From Dromaius novaehollandiae (taxonomy: Eukaryota; Chordata; Aves; Casuariiformes; Dromaiidae), in the NCBI RefSeq assembly GCF_036370855.1, contig NC_088102.1:40275835-40339834 (forward strand): a stretch of 64,000 nucleotides of DNA, written 5' to 3'. The notes below the pieces were generated by a model that had not been told where the DNA came from, did not search any database, and saw only the letters and a program-made list of their open reading frames with translations. How positions within the stretch are numbered: position 1 is the first letter of the stretch; every line of letters begins with the position of its first letter. Shown here one piece after another: positions 12,551 to 25,315 of this stretch. The translations under genes and the position numbers were made by a program.

Positions 12551-15500
12551 GTTTCAAAGGAAAGATAGCACATTGTATGTTAGTCCATTATGTTATACGT
12601 TATAACTAGGGATGAGTCCAAGCCATGGAATTTAGATCTAAATTTCAAATGCCCCGTACAAAGAGAAAGGCCATTTTCATTATGCTGATCTGGATATATT
12701 ATTGGAGTATGAAGTGTTTGGGTGTTTAAGATGTGAAGTCACAAGAATAGCCTGCCTCTCTTTATAGAGGAAGATACCCAAACTCAGCAGGTGCTGCAAC
12801 AGACACAGTAATCCAAGCATGTAGCATATGATGGGGGAATAGTTCTCATCTTGAATGGCGGTAAAATTGCCTGCCCACCAGAGGTTAGCAGGTGTTTGCA
12901 AGTCATCGCGACAAGTCAGTGTTTACGTGAGGGAGTCAACTGCACTTCAGTACACTTCCAAAGCTCTGTGGTGTTGGGCGAAGGCTCAGTCTTTTGGTAT
13001 GTGACAGACACAGGCCTGGGTCCCAACAGCAGTCTGCTAGGCAGAACAGCTCTATAGTCAAGAAGGAGCATTTTTTCTGGCTAGGCAATAGGGGTGAAAA
13101 CCACTCCAGTGTGACAACGGAGTGCTGTGCTAATGAATTGGCTGCAAGATAAATACTGAAGGTTAGTATTGATTCTCATTCCAGTCCTTCTGGGGGAACC
13201 GGTTTTAATACATATACAGGATACGCCATCTGCAAGACCACTGATAGCATTTTCAAGGTTACAATGCAACACTCTGGGAGTGGAAAACTGATAGAGTTGA
13301 TTCTTGTGACTCTCCCTGTTTTCCTGCCCTCGTAGGCAAGTACCTTGTGCATGCTATGTTTTTGACTGCATTCTTACTGCATTTTTGCACCAAACCCAAT
13401 TAATGCATAGCCCTTTGGGAATCAGAGTTGATGAGTTTAATGCAGTGGGGACCCAGGTTTGCTTTGCCTTCCCTTGCTCCTTTTCTTGTGCTGCCTTGGT
13501 GATTCTGTGGGAAAAGCACTTCTCGAGCTGCAAGCAGAAGCAACTGGGTTTCTGTGTTGCTTTTCCTAAGTTTTTCTTACAGCAGCAGAGTGATCACTGC
13601 TGCTGTCCCCACCCCTGTGAAACACATATCGCGGCCAGCCGGGGCACAAGGAAGCAGCTATAGCACAAAATGGATAACCCCAGTGTGCAGCACTGCTGGG
13701 TTATACTTGAACTGCTCTGGATAAGCAAGGGGTGGCAGACCTTTATGAGGGCTTCCACACCTCCAGTATGTCACTGAAGTGACAGGCCTGGTTAAATCAC
13801 TCATTTCTAAACCTTCTGGGCAGTATCCAAGGATGTATTGCAAATTTGTAATAAGAATGTAATATTTTTTCTCTCCAAGTTGAAAGTACAGATTTTTTCA
13901 AGATCACAAGTGGCCTGTCAGGTCAGAAGCAGGTCAGTAGTGACTTACGTTGACACAGTTAAGAGAATTTTGCCCTAACTGTTTAATATAAAACACTATT
14001 AATATTATTTTATATAATAAACTCATATAATAATGCTCTCAAACCTTAATGGATTTAAGTGCCCAAATTCCATAAAAGGTCATTTTTTCTCTGTTGGTTG
14101 CTTTCTTTTCTTCTAAGCTGTGGTAATTAGAATCTAAAGTAACTCTAAGCTGAATAGGGGAATGGAAATCTTACAGTTTCTCACAATCACATTTCTTAGT
14201 GCTTTGAATAAGCCAAATCAATTTCTGACAATGTTGTCTTTGTGATCTCTCCAAAATGCCTTCCCATCCTGCCTCCAACCCTAGCATAACTCTCTCCAAA
14301 TATTTTCATTTTTTTGTCTGATAAGTAATTTTACATTCATTGCCATTGCTTGCTTGTAATCAGAGCCATTCCAGCAGCCAGCAGATGTTTAGAGCCAGTG
14401 TCTGCCTCCTGATTCAAACTGGGGAGGTTTGATTCCAGGAGATGTCCTGACAAAATCACTGGGACTGTCTGCTGTGAAAGAAAGGCTCAGTGATAAGATA
14501 GGTAACTCTGAGCTGCAGAGATTTCAAAGGAGTTAAGCAAGTATGGAGAACAAATTGGCACAAGCTGATTTCACAACAGTAACTTGCTCAATTGTATTGA
14601 TGTGGGAAAGCATTTCAGATGTATCTTGGAATAAACAGATATTGGCAACATTCGTCTCTGCCTCCTTCTCGTATGCTGAAATGAGAGTAAGATAGCTTCT
14701 GGACAAAGAGCTCCAGTTTTCTATTTCTGTTTCAGGTCCTGTAATATGACAAAGGACAGCATACTGTAAAATAGTCTAGAGCAAGGTCAGGTGTGGGGTT
14801 TGTGGTAAATAGGGTTCCAACTCCGCAGAACACCCAAGAGGGATGTACTGTACTTTGATACCGTGCGTGGCAGTGTGCTCGGTAACAGGGCTCCTAGCTA
14901 GCTGGCAGTCGAAAAACTTCATTCCTGTGGTTAAAGTTTGTAATGTGCAGTGCATTACCAAGAGCTGCTTGTGTACTTTGATTGGTTGCTGAAATGCATG
15001 ATGCCATAGAAAATTTTAATGATGACACCCATCAACATGAAATGAGGGATTATCACTCATACTAGTCTGGAAGGCTCAAAGAGCAGAGGAAATGAAATGC
15101 TATCTATCTCCTCTGCTGAACCTGCTGAGATATATTTAAAGCCTCCACTAATATGTTACACAGATGCCTGTTCCAATCATTTATAATCATCCCCTGTGGC
15201 TGATAGCATCACTTTTCAGGAATGTGATGCCCACAAGAGGTTTTCTTTGAGATGAATGGGATTTCTGTTAATCCAACTTCATATTAAAAAATGTTTCCTT
15301 TGTTGATGGCATCATACATGACAAAGATGCCAAATGAATAATCGCTACATAAATTTTACTATCACCAGGTTGCAATATACAGTTTCAAAAGCTGTTTATT
15401 CAGATTTACTTCTTCCTTATTTGCTTGTTGACATCTTTTATTGTGATAACCAGTCACCTCCTCGCCTTGCTGTCTCTCTCTCTTCTGAGGCTTTACTTGT

Positions 15501-18500
15501 CTAATTGAGGTCTTCTAAAATTTTCAAATCCCACTTTAGCGTCTTGTTTTAAGTCTAGGCATCAAATGCACATTTTGGGCATGCCTCCTGTAAACAATGA
15601 ACCGCCCTTTTACAGCACTCTGGTAATATCACTTATTCCCACTTTTCAGGCTGTCAGGGCCACAAAGGTACCTTTGTGTAAATGAGAATCAGGTCCTGCA
15701 AATCCAAGCGTGAAATCCTTTTGGCTATGGCTGCGTTTTTAGCAGTATGATAACACTGATAACATTAAACAAAATGAGCAAACGTTGGCTCATCTAATGT
15801 CACATAAGCAGCTCTTTGGGCTGCTGTGCAGGAAAGCAGGATGTTGGGGAGACTGAATTTCAGAGTAGTGGGAAGCCAGGCTCATCAGGGAAGACAAGTG
15901 ATTTAACATGGCCCTTCATGGTAAGTGCCTGCAGTTAACTGATTGCTAAAGCAGCATTAAGAGTATCTGTAGAGGAGATTACACAATCAACCAGGCCAGC
16001 TAGCAAAAAGTCTGCTGTGATGGCAACAGTGGTAGCAGTTTCCATTGGAAAACAGGCTGACTCCTGCTAGTAGTGCTGTTGGACCTCAAAAGATGACCTA
16101 GAGTAAGTATCGGTTTACCTTGTTCGGAAGCTTTCTCAGTTCGTTTTTCTGTCTGTCCAAAGAAAGCAGATTATTGCTACTTTACATGCCTCTGCCAGCA
16201 ATCTTAAGATGAGACTTCACCTTTCAACTTCACAGAGTGACTTGAACTCTGAGCACCTGTGTTGTGAGTAGGACTGATATTAAATTCTGTGGGTCTACTC
16301 ATTATTAAATTTAAGCAGGTGTCTATTTTTTTGGGAAAGGATATCCTTTCAGACGTATGAGAGCTCGTATTTGGTCAGCCAATAGAAGTAGCTGCAGAGT
16401 AGCTGTTCTTCAGGTAGCATTCTTAAAATCAAATAACTGAAATTGAACTTAGCTGTAGCTGTACAGAATGCCATCAGCAGACCAAGAGGCCAATCCATAA
16501 AAACAAAGTTAATGACAATATTTGATTTTTTTCAAACTTTTGTTTTAAACCTCCAGCCATAAAAGATAATAGTCTCAATAAAAAGGAAATACAGAATTTC
16601 TTGTTCTTGCCCTGTCCTGAGCTTTGATGTTGGAGTGACTAGCAAACAATGCTTTAGGGTTACAAATAATATAAAAGAAATATCCTGATAGAGTCAAGAT
16701 TGGTTTATTGGAAGCTTCAACAGCAAGGTTACTTGTGCCATATAGCTTTACCATTTTACCTAAAAATCCTGCTACTGCCAATAAGAAATCAATGTAAATG
16801 GTAAAGGTGTGCCAAGAACCAAAGCACTCTGCAAACCTGATCCCATTCCTGTCAGGGCTTAGATGAGTAGTGACTCCCACAGAATTGACCTTTCATGTTC
16901 ATTAAGCTGTGACAGTATGTGCATATTGACGCAAAAAGGGCCTAGATCAATATTGCCACCTCCAAAATGAAGGGTACAGCCCGATACAGAACATTATACA
17001 ATGGAGGAAAGGAAATTTGAGCCAAATATGTTAGTGCAAACACTGAAGACAGTCAGAAGAGTTATGGGAAGTTTAATATCCACACAGAACACAGCACTAC
17101 CATTCCAAAGGCCTGCCTGGAAGATAACATCAGGAATATTTCATTGGATGTACTTGCATTAATTGCATGTTTATGTTTTTAAAAAGGCAGCAGGGACCTA
17201 TCTGAAAGCAGAGGGAAAAGAGTCTTCCTCTTGCAACCATATCTTACCTCTAACTAAATGTGTTTCTCTGCTGTTAGAGTAGGAGTCTGATTTCTGTTAA
17301 ACCAGCATAAATCACAACAAACTTTGTCAGTCAAATTTTATGGTGGTAAGGGATTTCACTGAGTAACTTTTGTCCCTCTGTTTGTTAGAAGTGATAGAGG
17401 AAAAAAATTACTGGAGGATTTGCAACAGGAAACAAACCTGTGAAATTATTGCATGTGCATTTTCAGTTACTATCATCATGTACAATCATAAACTATTTGA
17501 TTCCTTGCAAAAATATGCACAATGTTATTTGTTCCTTCTTCTATGTGTAATTGTGGTGTTTGTTGCATCAAGGCTTAAAATCATTAATGAATTTTCAAAC
17601 CCTGACTGCTACTTTCAGTAGAACAATCATCAGTTTAAGAACCTGCTTTTTAGGCTATGTGTCAATAAATTATAATGAAGAGGTCATAAAGACAGGAAAT
17701 AAAGGGGGGGGGGTAATAGAAAATGGAGTACATGACACTGATTTCTTGTCATTTTGAAAGTCCAGTCTCAGTAAAGGCCATGTTAGTATTTAGGGAAGAA
17801 ATGCAAGCTAGGAAACAAGCGTTACAGTGTTTATAACCGTCCTGTTCAATTTGGAGGGCATTGCCAACTATGCCACTTACAGAAAACTTTAACCGGCTGA
17901 TTTTCTAATGACTAACCCCCAGCAACTACCACAGAGAACAGCCACGTCTAGGACGTCTAGACATCTAACGCTTACCTCATTTTCACACTATGCTTACATT
18001 TCTATTGAGTCTGGAGATCACAGGAGGCCAGAATATAAATGTTACTAATCCATTAATGTTCCCTGTTTGTTTCATGCAAGGGCTGTGAATTGTTGCACTG
18101 TTGAAATACAGTGGCTTTAGGGGTTATCAACAGATGTCTCAGATTAATATGACTCATAGTTACCATGATTCAACTAAAGGTCTTTACTGAAAGGAGAAGA
18201 AATTAACTCCACCATACAATATCATACAAAAACAATTTAATTACTGCAAATTTAACAGAAATATTTGCCTAATAGGGCCAGAGTGGAACCCGTATGTGTA
18301 TTCCAAGTAGAGAAATACACTGTAAAAAATAAAATTGTGAAGAAATGCAAAAAACTTTAAATTTGCAAGGAAAATGTCATGACAGGAAGTCACTTCATCC
18401 ATATGCCTCATAAATAGATCAGCAAATCTATCTGTGTCATTAGATGCCTTGAGGGACACAACGACGGAGCCAACAAATATTATTCTGCTAAATGGCATAT

Positions 18501-20154
18501 GAAATCATTTTTTTAAGCCAAAAAGCTTAAAATTTGTAAAAGAAGGATAATATTTTATTAAAACTTAAAATACCTATAAAACTTGCTGAAGGTATTTGGT
18601 GTCTCAGGCCATTCAAAGCAGGGGAAAATGTCTGGAGAAGGGGTGTGCAATAATGTCACTGGGATGTCTCATTAAGATAAACAAAAAAAAAAAAAAAAAT
18701 CCCAGAAGGGTTTCAGAAAACTGAAAAAGAAACATAAGGATTTATTGACCAAAAACTGGGACAGAGAATTCTACAGTTATGACAACAGCCTGAAACACAA
18801 GTGTGTCAGTTGCTCTAGACCTGAGCTACTAAGAATATCATGCACTTTCTGAGAGTTTTAATGGAAGGGAATGTATACACACATATAAATTAGCCCCATT
18901 AATTTCTTAGATAAGTTTTGTTGGGCATTATTTAGAGCTTCTACCTTTTCTTTAGGTGAAAATTAAAGATAACCTTTCATTTAGTTTTAAAAAATTTTGA
19001 CTCTTAAAATCAATTGTTTTCAATTTTTGAAAATGGAAAAAGATTGAAGTATTTTTCCTCTCTGTTTTCACTGAAATGCAATGCACATTTTGGCAGTCCA
19101 GGTTTGGCTGAAATTCTAAGATCTAGCTTAATAGTCCCCTGGCAATTGCAGAGGATTTTTTTTTTAAAGGTGGTCTCCAGGGATTTTTTTTTCCTCAGCT
19201 TTCTTTCCCAAATAATTGCCAGAAACCCAGTTTTACAAACCCTGGTGTATTTTTTCTGAACTTCTAATGTCACTGGGATCTGATAATCTTAAAATGTTGT
19301 CAGTATCTCAGGCTCTCAAAGCCCAAGCCTGGTATTCATGGTCAACAAGCTCTGTATCACATCCATCTAAGGTTTAGGAAAATATGCTTGGGCTTCCTCT
19401 TGTAAATAAATGTTTTATGACTATATAAACTAATTTTAAAACCATTCATCATTCAATGAACAGTTGTACCAACAGAACGGATTCTGTACTCTGAAACCAC
19501 AATTTACGATAAAAAATTCTATTTTATTGATCCTACTTGTGAGACTTCTGTGAAAGTAGAATAAGGATGGATAGGCAAGATAAAATTTCTTACCCTTGAG
19601 AAGCAAAGGTTTATCAAGTAGCAAGAGGATCTCCCCAGAGAATATTGTTTTCAGGCTGACTAGGAGGAGCTCTGTGCTAGGTCAAACCTTTCTGTTTTCT
19701 TCTTTACCAGCAAAAATAAAGCTACATTGGTGCACTTGCATTATTGAAAAGTAATACATCATATATTCATTGATTTACTTTAAAGAACTTCTTAGTTTCT
19801 ACCATTTCCCTGGCTGTAAGTATATGTTAATATAAATGTTCTCACATCATGACTAGTTAATAAAAACCTTGCTAGAATGATACTCATATTTGTAACCTTA
19901 AAGCATGTTGAAGAGTCCTGAGGTGAAGTTCTACGGCACAAGATAAAACTGCAATTCTCCCTCTTTCATTTATTTCCTAGGAAATATGAACTGCAAAGAA
20001 AAAAAGAAATGTGCACGTACCCTGCACTTTTTCTTTGAACATTACTTCATTTTCTAGATGTATTTCCTATTTGTTCTTAAATTGAATTCTTATTGCAGTT
20101 CTAAGCTGAATTCTAATTACAATTGAAGTTCTAATGTGCTCCTTTTTCCGTGAA
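12551..20154. other. Intergenic, no gene seen
   Basis: AT-rich sequence. Simple tracts are G9 at 17,703-17,711 and A17 at 18,683-18,699. The stretch from about 15,150 to 15,620 has low CpG, balanced composition, no repeat signature, and dense short motifs such as 'ATGGCATCATACATGACAAA', which gives it the look of a conserved regulatory block. No coding exon or RNA gene could be supported. Confidence 0.4.
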
Positions 20155-20303
20155 AGTCTCCTTGGCAAAACATCTGGAAGACGACCTCAAATCAGCTGAT
20201 GCATAATGTGCAGCAAGTCCCAAGTCAAGAGGAAAGTGGATACTGAGTTTGGACTGTGAAAAGTGATCTTACGAGATCCTAATTTATCATCAATCTGTTG
20301 CAG
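20155..20303 (+). other. Exon-like segment ending in a consensus splice donor
   Basis: The segment ends in CAG|GTAAGG at 20,301-20,309, a near-ideal 5' splice site. It is preceded by a short pyrimidine stretch and 'gaaag' near 20,150 that could serve as an acceptor. One frame reads about 30 codons before a TGA inside the segment, so as a protein exon it would have to be terminal, which conflicts with the donor. A non-coding transcript exon is possible. The donor may equally be a chance match. Confidence 0.15.
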
Positions 20304-20539
20304 GTAAGGGTTGCCAGAACTTCTAAATGCTGTAACAATATTTTCAAGTCTCGTCAAGGCAGAAAGGCCAACTGGAACCTAACAATACAAGAGCGGTGGC
20401 TGAAGGCAAAGTCACCCTTTTTAGAGAAACCCTATGGAATGGCTACTGGGAGTGGGGAAATTCTTTTTTTTCAGAGTATCTGAGTGAAGTAGTTCTGCAG
20501 AGAACTTATGCTATTGCTAATGCTAGAAATCAGAACTCC

Positions 20540-20760
20540 AGAGTTTTATAGCTGTCTCTGCAACAGATGTGCATAATAATCTTGGGTAGATTACTTAATT
20601 TCTTCATGCATCAAACTCCTTTTTGGTAAAACAAGGAAAATAACATTAACTTATCTCATAGACATGCTATGATCTTTCTTTACATTTGTGTGGAAAAAGT
20701 ACTTCACAATCCCTAGAACAAAAGTGCAACAGAAGTACCTAGTATTAATAACACTGCTGA
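20540..20760 (+). repeat. MIR-type SINE, decayed but recognisable
   Basis: Successive blocks match the MIR consensus in order on the + strand. 'cttgggtagattacttaa' stands for 'cttgggcaagttacttaa'. Next come 'tttcttcatgcatcaaactcc', a block of the 'aaaatggggataata' type, 'cttatctcatagacatgct' and 'cttcacaatccctagaac'. The element continues into the 'gtaagcgctcaata'-like tail. MIR is a tRNA-derived SINE with a conserved core, long dead in amniotes. The divergence agrees with great age. Confidence 0.75.
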
Positions 20761-23700
20761 AAAATACAGAAAATGGTTAGGCCTGTACCTTTGGTTCTGG
20801 TGTCCTCTTCTCCTTTCTGAAATATGGCTCAGTAAAAATGTTGCAATCAGTGGGATTATATGACCCAGACAAATTATCAGTTCAGAAGAAATATGCTTAC
20901 ATTTTTTCAAAGTTATATTTTTCTGCAATGAAAGATTTATAGGACGATATTGATAGGGAAAAGAAATGTTCACAAAATCCTAGTAATCACATTTCTATTC
21001 CTGAAACAACTTTATCTGGCTTATGGTCCTAGAAGGTCATAATTACCTGGTTGTGTATAACACACTCAAATTCATTCTTATCCACAGCATTCTCCAGCAA
21101 TGGGCATCAATGGACTGATGTTGAATCAGCCAGATCTGGAGAGACTAAAACTGCTTTCAGCATCATTAAAGAATATATGAACAGAATTAGTAATCATGCT
21201 CAAAAAGGTTTTATTTTCTCTGTATTAAGAGGTAAGCTGCCTTAGGGAGAGGAAAGAACTAGTGAGATTTGCTTATAAGAACTGTCACTTTCAAAATGTA
21301 AAATACTTTTTTTCTATTTCTTTTTTTTTGTTCTGAATGCATTTGGCATTTCTAAGAAAATTAAGAATCTGCATTCCATAATGCTATGGTTTATTGTGCT
21401 AGGTATTCCCATGTACATCATGCTGATGCTGTAGGGGGACTATACGGTTGGATTCACAGTGTATCTAGTTCACTCTGTAATTATAACATTGATTTCAGAA
21501 AATGTCTGGGTTTTGATGAGGGCATGGATACTTTCAGCTCTGAGGAAAAGGAGCTGCGGTGAATAATTCCAGAGGCATGACATTTACACATTGGTATGTA
21601 GTATATTAACTGCCTTTGATAGGAAACTAAAGCATCAAGATAGAAGATTATTCTGAAAAACACTCCCTCTACTTGTATCTTTCATGTTATATTCTTTATT
21701 TTAAAAGGCTTTTCAGGTAAGCCACACACATCTTCATTTGTCGTGGAGATGCAATCACTTCTACTAGTGACCATAATGATACGATTCTAGCTACTGTTCC
21801 AGGTAATGGATTATAGGAATTCCCATGGGATTAGTAGGACTGCCTTGTACAGATTGCTTGATGTTTCTGGTACCCACACTTCAAAGAAACAATACTTGAC
21901 CATTTCCGGCCGGAAGTGAAAATTCCATTGGAAAAGCAGAATCATTAAACCAGAATCATTATAGTCACAGTAACGAAGATGAAAACTGCAGCTGCTTGAA
22001 CTAGTCTAGTCTATGGCAAGCAAAAATTGTGTAATAAATTAAACTGTTATGACCCAAGTTTCCTCTTGCAAGTTACAAGAAATGCTTGTTGATTTCAGTA
22101 ATAGTTACCTGGATTTTGCTTGGTAAGAGGAGGTCACATATTTTGTTTGTTTTTAATCACGTGCCTTATAGCAAAATCTAAGATTCAGAAAGCTGAATTT
22201 GTTGAAAGGGCACCATCAACTTCAAATTTTAAGTTTACCTCTGTACAATTTTTCTAAGATAATGCAGTACTGAAAATATAAATTGCTGCTGCACCTATAT
22301 AACTGATGCAGTTATAGTAAAATAGAAATATAGCCACTTAGCGTAACTTGCTTTGTTGAATTCACACACTCTGTCAGTATAAATATACTTATATAATACA
22401 CACAATAACTATAGGGGGATTTTTAACTCTTTCAAAAAAGTGTGGAAAATAATTTCACATTTTAGCCATACTCCAGAATCTTTTTGTCAGTTTTTGGATT
22501 TCGAGAATCACAAAGTATTTTCCCTCTTCCTCTTGCTATATGAAATACTCAGACAAACAACATAATGACTAACACTCTTTGCTATGGAAAGAATGAAATT
22601 GAGAATTCAGAGATATGCCAAATGCAGAATAAACAAACTGATATAACCATTTCCTCCTCTCTATTATGGTGATCTTTAGTTTGAGTGTTAACATCAGTAA
22701 ATAGAGAAATCCTCAGACAGAACAGATTTCCAAACCCATAACATCTCTTTAAATGTCATACTAGAAGAAAACTTATTTTGCTGAAAAGTCAAAGCCACTG
22801 ATACCATAACATTACCTTCCCTAGGAAACAGTACCATCTTCTTTTCTACAAGGTAATTGTTCCTTCCATAACAATTTAAGCAATGGCAGTGACAGCAATT
22901 TGTGATTCTAAAAGAGCACTCGGAGTACCCAGAACCCAGGGTGATTGGCAGCTCTGTAAAAAAAGTGATAGCTAGCCCAACTATCCATCAAACAAATGAG
23001 TGGTAAGTCATTTGGAATTTCTCCCAATGTTATTCAGTTTTCTGTAGAATTTAATTCTGTGGTGTGTAGGAGAGATTTCCCAAAGGTTAATAACTGTGTC
23101 ATTTTATATTTTGTTCAGAATACTGAGAGCTAGAAAACCATATTCCAGACTAATTGCATGCAAAATAGTTTAGAAAATAGTCATCTTGAATTATACACAT
23201 TCAAAAATGAAATGTATCTGAAGGCTTTTTTATTTGATACTTTCTTTAGAATGTATCATTCAAGTTTGAGAATTCTGCTTAATGTAACTAGGCATCACTA
23301 AGGGTACTGGGTTTTGTTTTCCTCTCTTTTTAAATAAGTCAAGTATTAAAGTCTGAGATCAGACCAGGCAGTGCCTCCATTTCTTAGTATTCAGAGCCTG
23401 GAATTCCTTGCTGTAGATAGATGCGTATGACCTTCCTTTACAAGTAAAATGGAGAGGTCAATCTTTTATTCTGAGATGTCAGCAGACAGGGAGCTGCCCT
23501 TTTCTGCCATAGGGGACAGAAACTTGCCCAGGATACGGGACACTTGGATCACATTTCTTTCTGGACCAGATGAGACTCCAACTACAGTTCTGACCTCCCA
23601 GGCCCATGCCCTGAGCATGCTGTTGTGAGCTGTTCTTGGTGGGAACATCTCCACCACTTCTGCTGACATTCTGCCACTGCCTAGAAAAGGATACAGGATT

Positions 23701-25139
23701 TCTTGTGCCAGAAAAAGAGCAGAAAAGTCAGACCTGAGCTATCTTTTTTGGTCAGTTTCTGAATATCATCCAGAAAATGTTCTTTAGAAAAGACAAAAAC
23801 AGCCCTTAGATCAAGGTCTAAAAAACACAACTTCTTTTCTGAGGATTATATAGCTGTCTATGTACTAAGTGGTTCCCATTAGCACAGTTTCTGAACCTGT
23901 CCTCATTATTCTAGCGGCTTGGCAATCCATTGAAATGCAAAAGAATGATGCAGATCCTTGCAAATTATGAGAAAGAGCCTACTGACTACAGGGCAGGACA
24001 GACAGGTTTGGCAAGAGAAAGCTGAAATGTGCATGTGTGCCTCCATGATCCCACTTACAGCTGATAAGTCACATTTTTTGCCTGTTGAACTTGACACTGA
24101 TCATTTATTTTCATGCTTACTACTTAACAGCCCCTTTGCACCATCCTCCATGCTCACCCTCCCACTTTCTCCCATGCTGCTGCTTTGTTTTAAATGCCCC
24201 TGCATCTTATCTTGCTTTTCAAAACCTTTCTTGAGAGAAATCCTTCAATATTTATACGCAGAGCAACATGCCAAAGTCAGAAGCATTTCCTTGTATTCAT
24301 TAAAATATCCTGACTTTTTTTCACTTCTAGATAATGTATATTTTTCATCTTGAGTTTTAATTACTTCAAATACTTTAAGCCCAGTTATTTATAACCCATG
24401 GCAATTAAATGAAGCAGATTTTTTTTCAGGGTGAATTTATTTAAGCTAGAGAGAGGGTTGCTTTAAAGTGTCTGTGATGTCCCTTAAAGAGTAGAGTTCA
24501 AAGTTGACAGTATTGGTTGCAAAGAGTTATAACTGGTGCAGTCAGACAGTGTTTCTATACTTCATGTCAGAGAAGGCCTGTTAGTGGAAAAAAAGAACAT
24601 AGGAGTTACAGCTCATGAGATACTTACTGCCTTTCTGCCAAAACCATCTTAAGAAGTTGCTTCTCATTCCTCTCCCCTGCACTGTAGTCTATCTTTTGCT
24701 ACAACAGCATAACTCTTTAGGTACTATAAACTGGATCACTGAAATGATCCATATTAAAAAGAACCCTCTAAAACCCCAAGCCGATAATGCTAGACAATAC
24801 TCTTAAGACCCTAAAACCTTCACCAATTATACCGACCTCCTGGAATTATGAATGAGAAGATGGACCTTTTCTCTGTCCTGAAACTCATTGATCTTGGGTT
24901 CCTGCAAGTCCTCTACATGTGAATTACCTCATCTAGCGCTCTGGTGCATTGTATATATGTGTGCTATATACAAATTTTCACGTGTCCATTGTTCATGAGT
25001 GAATAAATAATGCATTCTCTTGCAGGGTGGTTCAGATTCTTAGTCAAATTTTCCCTGTGCTCCCAGGAGCTCTGGCCAGCCCTAATCAGAAATAGTCCTA
25101 CTACTTACCCTTTCATAACTCCAAACCTTCAGAGAGCAA
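20761..25139. other. Intergenic, no gene seen
   Basis: AT-rich non-coding sequence. It contains an isolated palindromic ETS-type word at 21,903-21,918, and a GC-richer patch at 23,470-23,700 with a 67-codon minus-strand frame that matches nothing I know. No exon with both splice sites and an open frame stands out. Confidence 0.4.
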
Positions 25140-25144
25140 CATAA

Positions 25145-25315
25145 ATGTTAATTAATTAACTCTCACCTCACTCCTCTGAGGTAAATAACTGTATCATTTT
25201 CCCTTTCTGTTTAAATGAGAATATTAAAACAGAAATGAAGTGACTTGCCTAAGGTTACACAGAAAATTAGTGGCAGAAGAAAGATTAGTATTCAGAAATT
25301 CTTAGGGCTTTTAGG
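25145..25315 (-). repeat. MIR-type SINE on the minus strand
   Basis: The + strand reads as the reverse complement of MIR: 'ctcacctcactcctctgagg', then 'taactgtatcattttccc', then a degraded 'acagatgaggaaactgagg' block. 'gtgacttgcctaaggttac' is close to the most conserved MIR core. 'attagtggcagaagaaagatt' corresponds to the 'gtaagtggcagagc' part. This is one of the clearest SINE relics in the window. Confidence 0.75.
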
